Shown here: one piece after another, positions 17,441-25,827 of the stretch
Numbering within the stretch: the stretch's first letter is position 1
Layout: the number at the start of each line of letters is the position of its first letter
Assembly: GCA_947258385.1 (NCBI GenBank)
Contig: CAMYII010000077.1
Span: forward strand, 1 to 50,252
Length of the DNA: 50,252 nucleotides
Reading direction: 5' to 3'
Source of the DNA: Acidiferrobacterales bacterium
Lineage (GTDB): Bacteria > Pseudomonadota > Gammaproteobacteria > Acidiferrobacterales > SZUA-150
Position numbers and translations under genes: made by a program
Notes under the pieces: model-generated
Seen by the model: the letters and a program-made list of their open reading frames with translations, nothing else
The model's database searches: none
What the model was told of the DNA's origin: nothing

Positions 17441-17464
17441 AATCAAACACGCACGTGTTTGATT
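17441..17464. promoter_or_regulatory. 24-bp palindrome, candidate operator
   Basis: Perfect 11-bp arms AATCAAACACG / CGTGTTTGATT around a 2-bp centre. It lies 135 nt upstream of the phosphoribosyltransferase-archease-rtcB operon and 80 nt beyond the end of amrS. With only two bases between the arms and no T-run it is a poor terminator, so a dimeric regulator site is more likely. The regulator is unknown. Confidence 0.5.
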
Positions 17465-17543
17465 GTTGATGCGCCACGTCCTGCTTGGGACTGTTGCGCA
17501 CACGCGTTATGACGGACACTACTTCTGGCGGTGGCGGCGGGGC

Positions 17544-18641
17544 TCAGGCCGCGAAGTCTTTGAGCCGCACCGGCATACGTCGGGCACCCCAGGCGCCGGG
17601 CCTCGCCTCGAACACCCCCGCGCAGGCTGTGCCGCAAGCACGGCAGCGGCCCTGTTCATCCAGGTTCCAGGCGGTCAACACATACCAATCGCGCCCGATG
17701 AGTTGGTTGCCGCAGTGGTGGCAATAGGTGCTGCCGCCCGCTTCATCGTGCACGTTGCCGGTATAGGCGTAACGCACGCCATTTTTTATGGCGATCTCGC
17801 GTGCCCGGGTGAGGGTCGCCGGCGGCGTCGGGGGCACATCCATCATCTTCCAGTCCGGATGAAAGGCGGTAAAGTGCATGGGCACGTCGGCCCCGAGCTT
17901 GTGTACCACCCATTGGGTCATTTCTTCCAGCTCCTTGTCGGCGTCGTTGTATCCGGGAATGAGCAGCGTGGTGAGCTCGAACCAGACATGGGTTTCGTGC
18001 TTTAAGTACTCGAGCGTTTCCAGCACCGGCGCCAGATGGGCGCCGGTTACCTTGAAATAAAATTCCTCGGTGAAGGCCTTGAGATCAACATTGGCCGCGT
18101 CGATGTGCCGGTAAAACTCCTCGCGCGGTTCGGGGCAGACATAGCCGGCCGTCACCGCCACTGATTTGATGCCCAGTTCGCGGCAGGCCTGCGCGACATC
18201 GATGGCATACTCGTGAAAGATGACCGGATCGTTATAGGTATAGGCCACGCTGCGGCAACCGAGTTCCTTGGCGGCGCGGGCGATGATCGCCGGCGAGGCC
18301 TGGTCGGCCAGGGTGTCCATTTCCCGCGATTTGCTGATGTCCCAGTTCTGACAGAACTTGCAGGCGAGATTGCAGCCTGCCGTGCCAAAGGAGAGGACCG
18401 GCGTTCCCGGAAGAAATTGATTCAGCGGCTTCTTCTCGATCGGGTCAACGCAGAACCCGCTGGAACGCCCGTAGGTGGTCAGCACGATCTGATCGTGCTG
18501 GCGCGCACGCACATAACATAAGCCCTGCTGATCCTCGTGCAGTTTGCAGGCGCGCGGGCACAGGTCACATTGGATGCGCCCGTCTTCCAGCCTATGCCAG
18601 TATCTGGTCGGGACTACGCCGCTGACGGTGTCCGTGTCCAT
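17544..18641 (-). CDS. amrS: AmmeMemoRadiSam system radical SAM enzyme
   Basis: The radical SAM member of the AmmeMemoRadiSam trio, whose biochemical role is still not established. In the 365-residue protein the 4Fe-4S/SAM motif is C-x3-C-x2-C at Cys90, Cys94 and Cys97 (GCNLACKFCQNWDIS). An N-terminal cysteine cluster (C25, C28, C32, C42) resembles that of pyruvate formate-lyase-activating-type enzymes. A C-terminal CHHC...CRACGTAC looks like a zinc ribbon. The ATG is preceded by GAGG. It is divergent from amrB-amrA across 167 nt, so all three could share a regulatory region. Confidence 0.93.
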   Translation of the reverse strand: MDTDTVSGVVPTRYWHRLEDGRIQCDLCPRACKLHEDQQGLCYVRARQHDQIVLTTYGRSSGFCVDPIEKKPLNQFLPGTPVLSFGTAGCNLACKFCQNWDISKSREMDTLADQASPAIIARAAKELGCRSVAYTYNDPVIFHEYAIDVAQACRELGIKSVAVTAGYVCPEPREEFYRHIDAANVDLKAFTEEFYFKVTGAHLAPVLETLEYLKHETHVWFELTTLLIPGYNDADKELEEMTQWVVHKLGADVPMHFTAFHPDWKMMDVPPTPPATLTRAREIAIKNGVRYAYTGNVHDEAGGSTYCHHCGNQLIGRDWYVLTAWNLDEQGRCRACGTACAGVFEARPGAWGARRMPVRLKDFAA

Positions 18642-18739
18642 GATCCTCGTTCCTGGCCGGGTATCGGCCTAGTGTACTCCATTTATATTGTTAATGCGGT
18701 TACCGCGGGGGAAATTCAATTCGGATGGGAAAGCACTTG

Positions 18740-18765
18740 AAAATGCCTCTCATTGGCGGCATTTT
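18740..18765. promoter_or_regulatory. Inverted repeat in the amrS-amrB divergent region
   Basis: 8-bp arms AAAATGCC / GGCATTTT separated by 10 nt, 43 nt before the amrB start. A TTGAAA (18737-18742) overlaps it and could act as a -35, but the matching -10 is weak. This could be an operator for the divergent pair; the assignment is inference. Confidence 0.35.
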
Positions 18766-18808
18766 ATGTAAGATAAGGCTTGAAGTGAGGCATTGGAGGC
18801 AGGTGCGC

Positions 18809-19594
18809 ATGACAACCATTCGCAGACCGGTAGTGGCAGGGATGTTCTACCCGGCGGACGCCCGGGAATTGCATGACATGACGACAAGATACCTGGGTGC
18901 CGTTGACATCTCGGGTAAGGTCCCCAAGGCGGTCATTGTCCCGCACGCCGGGTATATCTATTCCGGCGCTGTGGCTGCCAGCGCCTATGCGAGGTTAATC
19001 CCGGCTCGCGATACCATCAAGCGGGTGGTGTTGCTGGGGCCGGCCCACCGGGTTGCGCTGCGAGGGCTCGCGTTGCCGAGCGTCGACGGGTTCCAAACGC
19101 CGCTGGGCACGGTCGCCATCGACAAGCAGGCGGCGGCGACAATTTCGGATCTGCCCCAAGTCAGCATTCTCGATGAACCCCATGCCCTGGAACACAGTCT
19201 GGAGGTGCACCTGCCGTTTCTGCAGGAAGTCCTGGATGCGTTCACCCTGGTACCGCTGGTGGTCGGTGAGGCCGAGGCGGGAGAGGTGGCCGAGGTTCTG
19301 GACCGGCTGTGGGGTGGTCCGGAAACCCTGATCGTGATCAGTTCGGATCTTTCTCACTACCATGACTATGAGACCGCCCGGCGGATGGATGAGGCGACCT
19401 CTCGCGCGATCGAAGCCCTGCGTTTTGAAGACATTCACTATGATCAGGCCTGCGGGCGCAATCCCGTCAGCGGCCTGCTCTACCTCGCCCGCAAGCACGG
19501 CCTGAGCGCCAGCACAATCGACTTGCGCAACTCGGGCGATACCGCCGGGCCGCGCGATCAGGTGGTAGGCTATGGGGCGTATGTCTTTGAATAA
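18809..19594 (+). CDS. amrB: AmmeMemoRadiSam system protein B (Memo family)
   Basis: Bacterial homologue of human MEMO1, with a fold like class III extradiol dioxygenases. The 261-residue product starts MTTIRRPVVAGMFYPADA, the family's usual opening. It contains VPHAGYIYSG (45-54) with the first metal-site histidine, VVLLGPAHRV, EHSLEVHLPFLQ with further site histidines, VISSDLSHYHDYE and a C-terminal GYGAYVF. The start at 18809 is supported by GGAGG about 10 nt upstream; the frame is open 28 codons further without support. It overlaps amrA by 23 nt, so the two are translationally linked. Confidence 0.92.
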   Translation: MTTIRRPVVAGMFYPADARELHDMTTRYLGAVDISGKVPKAVIVPHAGYIYSGAVAASAYARLIPARDTIKRVVLLGPAHRVALRGLALPSVDGFQTPLGTVAIDKQAAATISDLPQVSILDEPHALEHSLEVHLPFLQEVLDAFTLVPLVVGEAEAGEVAEVLDRLWGGPETLIVISSDLSHYHDYETARRMDEATSRAIEALRFEDIHYDQACGRNPVSGLLYLARKHGLSASTIDLRNSGDTAGPRDQVVGYGAYVFE

Positions 19595-20156
19595 GCCGGC
19601 TCACGCGCTGTCGCACCACGACCGGCAAACCCTGTTGGCACTGGCGCCGGACTCCATCAGGAAGGGGCTCTGCGGGGAGGAACTGGTCATCGATGTGGCG
19701 GAGTATTCGCCGGCATTGCAGTCGCCGGGTGCGAGTTTCGTGACCATTAATATCGATGGCAGCCTGCGAGGCTGCATCGGAAGCCTCGAAGCCCGGCGGC
19801 AGTTGGTCATCGATGTGGTGGAAAACGCGCATGCCGCGGCCTTTCGCGACCCCCGATTCCCGGCCCTCACCTGGCCAGAGTTCGAACGCCTGGACGTACA
19901 TATTTCCGTTTTGAGCCCACCGGTGCCCGTGGCCTTTAGCTCCGAAGAGGATCTGATCCGGCAGATGCGCCGCGGCATCGACGGGCTGATCCTGGAAGAC
20001 GGTACGTGCCGTGGGACTTTCTTGCCATCGGTGTGGGCGGCTTTGCCCGAGCCGCGCGAGTTCCTGCGCCATCTCAAACAGAAGGCCGGCCTCCCGCCGG
20101 ACTACTGGTCCGAGACGATCAAGATCCAGCGTTATATCACGGAGTCGATTTCTTGA
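19572..20156 (+). CDS. amrA: AmmeMemoRadiSam system protein A (AMMECR1 domain)
   Basis: An AMMECR1-domain protein of 194 residues, the third member of the AmmeMemoRadiSam set. The signature LRGCIGSL is at 65-72, followed by VVENAHAAAFRDPRFPALT and FERLDVHISVLSPP, all typical of the family. The biochemical role is unknown; AMMECR1 proteins are usually encoded beside Memo and the radical SAM partner. It starts inside the end of amrB; ATG at 19572 or 19581 are both possible. It is convergent with the GGDEF-EAL gene, with 61 nt between the stops and no clear terminator. Confidence 0.92.
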   Translation: MGRMSLNKPAHALSHHDRQTLLALAPDSIRKGLCGEELVIDVAEYSPALQSPGASFVTINIDGSLRGCIGSLEARRQLVIDVVENAHAAAFRDPRFPALTWPEFERLDVHISVLSPPVPVAFSSEEDLIRQMRRGIDGLILEDGTCRGTFLPSVWAALPEPREFLRHLKQKAGLPPDYWSETIKIQRYITESIS

Positions 20157-20217
20157 GTACGAGCGGGCATAAGACGCGAGGCGGATACTGCTCGTCAACA
20201 ATGCGATGCTGCCTAGC

Positions 20218-22392
20218 CTACGGACCGCACACCCGAGCTTTCTCGAATGTGACCCCCGATTCTGACTCACTAAGGAGCTGAGATATTTGTTCCGCGGGAA
20301 GCGGGTGGCCTATGTGATAGCCCTGCGCGAAGTCACAACCAAGCGCTTCGAGTGTGGCGAGCGTCTCGGCATTCTCCACCCCTTCGGCCACGACCTGCAG
20401 CCCGAGATTGTGCGCCAATTCGATCGTGGAGCGGACAATGACGGCATCATCTTTGTCCGTTGCCATATCCGTGATGAAAGACCGGTCTATCTTGACCTCG
20501 TTGACGGGCAGTTTTTTCAGGTAATTCAGCGAAGAGTAGCCGCTCCCGAAATCATCGATGGAAAGCTGCAGACCCATGCTGTTAAGTTTCCTGAGTATGT
20601 CCATGACCGAGGCGGCGTCGGACATCACCGCACTTTCGGTGATTTCCACGACAAGGGATTCCCGCGTGGTGTGCCATTTCTTCAGTAACGCGGAGAGTTG
20701 CGACGGCAGCTGCGGATCCTGCAGATTACGCATGGAGAGGTTGACCGCCATGGTCAGCCTCATCCCGGCGTCGGCCCATTGCGCCCATTGTTGCAGGGCG
20801 GTATCGAGCACCCACAACGCGAACGGCTTGATCAACCCCGTCTGTTCCATGAGCGGGATGAATTCATCGGGCGGGATGAAGCCCTTTTCAGCATGGCGCC
20901 ACCGCGCCAGCGCCTCCACCCCGACGATGCGCCCGTCGCTCAGATCAATCTGTGGCTGGTAATACAGTTCCAGCTCGTTGTTCTCAATGGCGCTGCGCAG
21001 CTCCCCCATCAGTGCCAGGCGGTTGGGGGTGTGCGTATCCTGACTGGGCTCGTAGACAAAATAGCCGTGCCTGTTCTGCTTTGCCACGTACATCGCGACA
21101 TCGGCCCGTTTTAGCAGGGTGGTATTGTCATCACCGTGCGTCGGGTAAACCGCTATGCCAGTGCTTGCCGCGATCGAGATGTTGGTGTACTCGAGGACGA
21201 ATGGGGCTTCCAAGGCGCTTTGGACCTTCTCGGCTACGAGTATACTGTTCTCGATACCGACGCCGGGCAGGATGATCAGGAACTCATCGCCGCCCAGGCG
21301 ACCCACCGAATCGCTGTCTCGCAGCAGGCCGCAAAGGCGCCGCCCCACCTCTTGCAGGAGCTGGTCTCCTGCATGATGACCCAGCGTGTCATTGACTTCC
21401 TTGAAGCGGTCCAGATCCAACATCATCACGGCAAGCGGCCTGGCTTCTCGCTTTGCAATGGAAATACCGTGCTCCAAGCGGTCCAGCAACAGGGAGCGGT
21501 TGGGCAGTCCGGTAAGGGCATCTTGCAGTGCCAAATGCTCGAGCTGCACATTGAGTGCGGCGAGCTCATGCGTGCGATCCACAACGCGTGATTCCAGTGT
21601 TCTGTTCAATTCCCGGAGTTCGAGCATCGCATGATCTTTCTCCGCGCCGGTCGCTTTCAATTTTTTTATCATGTTATTGAACGAAGCGGTAAGGCTGCCG
21701 AGCTCATCGGAAGAATATACGGGCACTTCCTGTTCCAAAGCCCCCTGTGCAATGCGTTCGGAGCCCGTGATTAACTGATAGATGGGGCGCAGCGCGTTAT
21801 GGCGAAACACGATATAAATGCAAATGCCCAGAAACAAAATAATGAAGCTATTGCTTAACAACTGTGTCATTAACTCTCGCGTCGCCAGTTGATCTATGCG
21901 CTGCCGTGTCAGACCGATGGTGACGGATCCGAGTTTGTCACTGTCGAACACAATCGGGAAGTTCAGAGGTATGATGTCCCGCTTGCTGTTGATCTGAGCG
22001 ATGACAGCCATCACATGTTTTGTCCCTAATGTTTTGATGGCGTCGGCGACGTGACTGTCTTGTTCGTCCAGGTATGAGGTCATGTTCGCGCCATCCGGTG
22101 ATATGATCACCGCGTAGACCAGATCGGGTTCGCGGGTTACATCACGGATATAGTCATCAAGGGTGACAAAATCATACGACAGGATGGCATCCGGGCTGAT
22201 ACGCGCGATAAAGTTGCCGAGCAGCTTTCCTTTGGCCGCAAGGTGTTGCAGAAATTCCTGCGTGTCCGCGCGGTAGTTGATTATCGCGCTGGTACCCATG
22301 GTGATGGCCAGAATGCTCGCGACCAGCAGCACGAACTTGCCACCGAGGCTGGTCAGCCATTTCCGGGTGGAGCGTTTCGGTGTTGATGGCAT
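20218..22392 (-). CDS. Membrane GGDEF-EAL cyclic-di-GMP protein
   Basis: A 724-residue inner-membrane signalling protein. It has TM1 (about 20-40), a periplasmic sensor region (about 41-180), TM2 (about 181-197), a HAMP linker and coiled coil (about 198-290), then GGDEF and EAL domains. The GGDEF active site RLGGDEF (367-371) is intact, with the inhibitory site RxxD at 358-361. The EAL motif (493-495, GVEALARW) and later ESAVM, DDFGSGYSS and KIDRSF are also present, so both synthesis and breakdown of c-di-GMP are possible. It lies 9 nt after two PhnD-like genes, suggesting they feed its periplasmic domain a signal. Confidence 0.93.
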   Translation of the reverse strand: MPSTPKRSTRKWLTSLGGKFVLLVASILAITMGTSAIINYRADTQEFLQHLAAKGKLLGNFIARISPDAILSYDFVTLDDYIRDVTREPDLVYAVIISPDGANMTSYLDEQDSHVADAIKTLGTKHVMAVIAQINSKRDIIPLNFPIVFDSDKLGSVTIGLTRQRIDQLATRELMTQLLSNSFIILFLGICIYIVFRHNALRPIYQLITGSERIAQGALEQEVPVYSSDELGSLTASFNNMIKKLKATGAEKDHAMLELRELNRTLESRVVDRTHELAALNVQLEHLALQDALTGLPNRSLLLDRLEHGISIAKREARPLAVMMLDLDRFKEVNDTLGHHAGDQLLQEVGRRLCGLLRDSDSVGRLGGDEFLIILPGVGIENSILVAEKVQSALEAPFVLEYTNISIAASTGIAVYPTHGDDNTTLLKRADVAMYVAKQNRHGYFVYEPSQDTHTPNRLALMGELRSAIENNELELYYQPQIDLSDGRIVGVEALARWRHAEKGFIPPDEFIPLMEQTGLIKPFALWVLDTALQQWAQWADAGMRLTMAVNLSMRNLQDPQLPSQLSALLKKWHTTRESLVVEITESAVMSDAASVMDILRKLNSMGLQLSIDDFGSGYSSLNYLKKLPVNEVKIDRSFITDMATDKDDAVIVRSTIELAHNLGLQVVAEGVENAETLATLEALGCDFAQGYHIGHPLPAEQISQLLSESESGVTFEKARVCGP

Positions 22393-22401
22393 GGCGAGTT
22401 C

Positions 22402-23319
22402 TCAGAATCTTTTGCCGGATACACGGTGAATAATGTGGCGATGCACGTCGTAGTCGGCATCGGTCGCGGTTGCCAGACCGGTCAGCTTGGCGCGGTCAAG
22501 GATTCCCCGGCCTTCCTTGCTGTCCCTGAGTCGAACCATCGCGGCCTGGATTTGTTGCGAGGTCCGAGGATCCATGTCTTTTTTTACCGCCCACGGCAGA
22601 TGGGAGAGCGGTTCGCTGATTGCCAGAAAGTTCAGTTGGGAGGTGTCAACTTTTTCGCGAATGCCGGGAAATGTGACGACCACGTCGCCGACGCCCCCGG
22701 CGGCGGCCTGCCCATAATAAGGGGCCATCAAGGCATTGGGGGGATTCAGCGCGAATTCCTCGACATAGTCGCCGCGCTCGAGGCCGGCCTGCCGCAACAG
22801 ATACGTCGGAACGATATAACTCATCATGGCCTTTTTACCGCCACCAAAGACGATTTTCTGGCCCCTTAGGTTCGCAAGCGATTTGGTTCCGCTGTCCAGG
22901 CGAACAATGAGGGTGCCCGATATCGTGGAACGGCCAAATTCCTCATTTTTCAAGATGACACGGTAGCCGAGCTCCTTGTGTGATTGCACATAGTGATACT
23001 GGTTGTAATGAACGAGATCGTAGCGTTGTGCCCTGACACCTTTCCAAAACGATGCGAAGTCACGTGTGGTCTCCAGACGCACCGGACGTCCGAGCTGTTC
23101 GGCAAGATAGTCAGTCAGGGGCGTGAATGCCTTGATGGTCTCGGTGAAGTTGCGCCGCGGGAACACGCCGATAGTCAGCGTATCGTCTTCGCACAGGGCG
23201 GGACGTGGGAAAAGCACTATGACGGTGACGAGTGCCCAGAGCAAGACCAGAGTGGCCACGTAAAAGCGCTTCCCGACAGGCGCACGATACCCCGCTTTGT
23301 CGCGTTCAGTAGCTCTCAT
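22402..23319 (-). CDS. PhnD-like periplasmic binding protein (second copy)
   Basis: A phosphate/phosphonate-type periplasmic binding protein (PhnD/TctC-like fold) of 305 residues. It has one N-terminal hydrophobic segment (YVATLVLLWALVTVIVLF, about 20-37) that serves as signal peptide or anchor. The mature part opens TLTIGVFPRRNFTETIKAFTPL and carries YDLVHYNQYHYVQ, IVFGGGKKAMMSYIVPTYLL and PPNALMAPYYGQAA. It is clearly paralogous to the adjacent gene (23306-24280), sharing these motifs. GAGGT precedes the ATG. No permease or ATPase gene is nearby, so a sensory rather than transport role is likely. Confidence 0.88.
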   Translation of the reverse strand: MRATERDKAGYRAPVGKRFYVATLVLLWALVTVIVLFPRPALCEDDTLTIGVFPRRNFTETIKAFTPLTDYLAEQLGRPVRLETTRDFASFWKGVRAQRYDLVHYNQYHYVQSHKELGYRVILKNEEFGRSTISGTLIVRLDSGTKSLANLRGQKIVFGGGKKAMMSYIVPTYLLRQAGLERGDYVEEFALNPPNALMAPYYGQAAAGGVGDVVVTFPGIREKVDTSQLNFLAISEPLSHLPWAVKKDMDPRTSQQIQAAMVRLRDSKEGRGILDRAKLTGLATATDADYDVHRHIIHRVSGKRF

Positions 23320-24280
23320 TTAACACCTCTCGGATTATCCGGCGATGGGGATCGTATTCCTTGTCAGCGGCCGCTCTGAGTCCGGTGAGCTTTGCCGTGG
23401 CGAGGATTTGTCTGCCTTTTTCCGTCTCCTGTAAGTCAACCAGAATCTGCTGGATTGTCTGGCGCAGGGTAGCAGCCATGCCGCCCTTAACGGCCCAGGG
23501 CAGATGGGCGTGCTGCGGTGCTCGTGCCAGGACGGTCAGCTTAGCGGTATCGACCTTGCGGGTCACCACCGGCAGCTGCAGCACCTTATCGCCCGCGCCG
23601 GCGGCAGCGGCCTGGTCAAAATACGCCGCCAGGATGGCATTCGGGGGGCTTTTGGCAAACTCTTCGCTATAGTCTCCGGATTTGAGCCCGGCCTGTCGTA
23701 ATAAATAGGTCGCGACGATATAGCTTTGCATTGCCTTGGGACCGCCCCCGAAGACGATTTTCTTGCCCTTAAGGTCTCGAATGGATTTGATGCCGCGGTC
23801 ATTTCTGATGACCAGCGATCCAGCGATGGTCGATTCACCGAATTCTTCGTTCTTGGCGATGACCTCGTAACCGAACTGTTGGTGCGTTCTGACATAGTGG
23901 TACTGGTTGTAATGCACGATGTCATAGCGTTGTTCGGTGACGCCTTGCCAGAAGGCCGCGAAGTTGTGGGCGGTCTCCAGGCGGACCTCGCGTCCGAGCA
24001 CCTCGGAAAGGTGTTGGGCCAGCGGCGAGAATAGCCTTACGGTCTCTGTGGCATTACGTCGCGGGAACACCCCCATCACCAACGCGCCGTCGTCAGCCGG
24101 CGTCGGTATCGGCAGACTGACGCTAAAAGTCACAATCAGGACCCAGAGCACCGTTCTCGCCGTTCGGGAAAAAGGGAGGAAATTGATGCGATGGGAGTGC
24201 AGGTCGCCTGCACGGTCCCGCCCGGTCGCAGCGACTCGGGTCAACAGCATTTGGGGTACACCGGCGATTCCGTGAGCCAT
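23306..24280 (-). CDS. PhnD-like periplasmic binding protein (first copy)
   Basis: A 324-residue paralogue of the next gene. It has a long N-terminus with a hydrophobic segment (VLWVLIVTFSVSLPI, about 45-59). The binding domain opens ALVMGVFPRRNATETVRLFSPL and shows YDIVHYNQYHYVR, IVFGGGPKAMQSYIVATYLL and PPNAILAAYFDQAA, almost word for word as in its neighbour, which points to tandem duplication. The 3' end overlaps the second copy by 14 nt. An inverted repeat at 24354-24374 lies upstream. The first 30-40 residues are poorly supported; a later start is possible. Confidence 0.87.
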   Translation of the reverse strand: MAHGIAGVPQMLLTRVAATGRDRAGDLHSHRINFLPFSRTARTVLWVLIVTFSVSLPIPTPADDGALVMGVFPRRNATETVRLFSPLAQHLSEVLGREVRLETAHNFAAFWQGVTEQRYDIVHYNQYHYVRTHQQFGYEVIAKNEEFGESTIAGSLVIRNDRGIKSIRDLKGKKIVFGGGPKAMQSYIVATYLLRQAGLKSGDYSEEFAKSPPNAILAAYFDQAAAAGAGDKVLQLPVVTRKVDTAKLTVLARAPQHAHLPWAVKGGMAATLRQTIQQILVDLQETEKGRQILATAKLTGLRAAADKEYDPHRRIIREVLNESY

Positions 24281-24640
24281 CGTTTTAACCCCGCTTGATC
24301 CTCATATTCACGTTTCAGAAACACAGGGCTTGAGAACCGGCCGCTGTGTCTTTCTATTTCTCCTCGAGAAATAGACCAGTTTCTCATTGTTATGCAAGCT
24401 GTATGCCAGGTGTCGCTGCTGAGGCCGGTGTCAGATCGCGCCAGTGGGGACGGATTTTGTCTTTGGTCCTAGGCGGCAGCGGGTGAGACCGGCCGGTCAC
24501 CGCGGGAGCTGGCGCGCCCTACGGATCGGACTTGGCACGTGGGACATTTTAATGTCTACTAATCCGGTAAGTTTTACTAGAGCACGCCCACCCAGGCGCA
24601 GGCTGCCGCACAGTTTATGGACCAATACCGGATATAAACC
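24281..24640. other. Intergenic region with an inverted repeat
   Basis: No gene is seen in these 360 bases; a 76-codon plus-strand frame here has no recognisable features. The stretch must hold the promoter for the PhnD-like operon (minus) and contains the perfect inverted repeat at 24354-24374. Confidence 0.5.
24354..24374. repeat. Perfect 9-bp inverted repeat
   Basis: CTATTTCTC, a CTC loop, then GAGAAATAG, about 75 nt upstream of the PhnD-like operon start. It is not followed by a T-run on either strand, so an operator or leader hairpin is more likely than a terminator. Confidence 0.5.
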
Positions 24641-25120
24641 ATGCGACCGCAATACGGGTTGTTTATCTCGATGATGTTTGTCGCCCTGTTGCAGGGGGGT
24701 GTATTACTATCGTCTGCTTCCCGACGTTGTCGCCTCCCATTTCGGCGCCGCGGGCTATCCCAATGGCGGGTCATCAAAGCAGGCGTTCTTCGGCACCTAT
24801 GCGGCGATGCTCGGGCTCATCGTGCTTGTCTTCGTGGCCGTTCCAGCTCAGCTCGGTCGTCTGCCCTGCCCCACAAAGACTACTGGCTGGCGCCGGAGCG
24901 GCGGCGGGAGACGATATGGCGCACGGCCGGACAGATGCTGTGGTTCGGCTCAGCGACCCTGGTGTTTATGATCGGCACCTTCGAGCTGGCGATGCGGGCA
25001 AACCTGGTGAACCCGCCGCGGCTGTCGACCTTCGCCATGCGGGTTTTGCTCGTGCGCTACGGTGTTGACACGCTGGCTTGGCTGATCCGGCTTTTCCTTG
25101 GATTTCGAAAGCCGGTATGA
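24641..25120 (+). pseudogene. Frameshifted DUF1648-like membrane protein
   Basis: Joining three segments restores a coherent membrane protein: MRPQYGLFISMMFVALLQG in the first frame, then VYYYRLLPDVVASHFGAAG and the following PNGGSSKQAFFGTYAAMLGLI in a second frame. It ends with ALPHKDYWLAPERRRETIW and a C-terminal membrane segment back in the first frame. The pattern LLPDVVASHFGAAGYPNG is typical of DUF1648 domains. The first shift fits one extra G in the G6 run at 24694-24699. The second lies between about 24845 and 24870, where a few residues also seem to be missing. Two lesions argue for a true pseudogene, though sequencing or assembly error is possible. Confidence 0.75.
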
Positions 25121-25124
25121 TTCC

Positions 25125-25733
25125 ATGCCCGGGCGGGCGGGCGAGAAAACTGTGATTCGGGGGGGCTTGATTGACAATGATGGTGGTGACGGCGTGACGG
25201 TGCAGCGTTGTTTTTTCTATTTTGCCTACGGCTCGAATCTGCATCCGCGCCGGCTTCGCGAACGGGCCCCTTCTGCCCGCCTTGTTCAGGTGTCGGGGCT
25301 CAGCGGCCACACGCTCAGATTCCACAAGCGCGGCCAGGACGGCTCGGCAAAATGCGACGCGCTGCCGACCGGTGATGATGCCGATTGCGTCATCGGCGTG
25401 GTCTATGTGATCGAGGCCCGGGACAAGGCGCTGTTGGACGGATTCGAGGGACTGGGGCGGGGTTATAATGAAGACCGGCTCACGCTATCGGTGGCTGGAG
25501 ACCTGCAACCGGTGTTCACTTATCTGGCCGATCCCCGCTATATCGATCGCTCGCTTCGCCCGTATAGCTGGTACAAAGAACTCGTGGTGCACGGCGCGCG
25601 GGCGCATGCATTTCCGCGAGCTTATGTCGACGGGATCGCGGCGATGCCCGCCATCGCGGATCCGGATCAGGGGCGTGCCCAGTCACATTTTAGTCTGATC
25701 GCGGCGATGGCCCGCGATACGCAGTTGTTCTGA
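25125..25733 (+). CDS. Gamma-glutamylcyclotransferase-like protein
   Basis: A GGCT/AIG2-fold protein. The substrate-binding loop YFAYGSNL and the segment LLDGFEGLGRGYNED, whose Glu corresponds to the catalytic acid of gamma-glutamylcyclotransferases, are both present. Such enzymes release 5-oxoproline from gamma-glutamyl amines, but the substrate here is unknown. About 202 residues from ATG 25125. The first 30 residues do not look like the domain, and a GTG at 25194 is an equally plausible start. It lies just after the DUF1648-like pseudogene. Confidence 0.85.
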   Translation: MPGRAGEKTVIRGGLIDNDGGDGVTVQRCFFYFAYGSNLHPRRLRERAPSARLVQVSGLSGHTLRFHKRGQDGSAKCDALPTGDDADCVIGVVYVIEARDKALLDGFEGLGRGYNEDRLTLSVAGDLQPVFTYLADPRYIDRSLRPYSWYKELVVHGARAHAFPRAYVDGIAAMPAIADPDQGRAQSHFSLIAAMARDTQLF

Positions 25734-25827
25734 TCGGCGGGGCATGTCAGCGACAGTGTGATGGCGGGTGAGCGGATAATCAGCATTAGCTTTGTCGTGG
25801 CCGACGGCCGCGGGGCGAGAGGCACCC

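Noticed and set aside
22402-24280. Complete phosphonate ABC transporter
   Set aside because: Only binding proteins are present; there is no permease or ATPase gene on either side.
24444-24674. 76-codon plus-strand frame
   Set aside because: No ribosome binding site or recognisable sequence; it overlaps the start of the DUF1648-like pseudogene.
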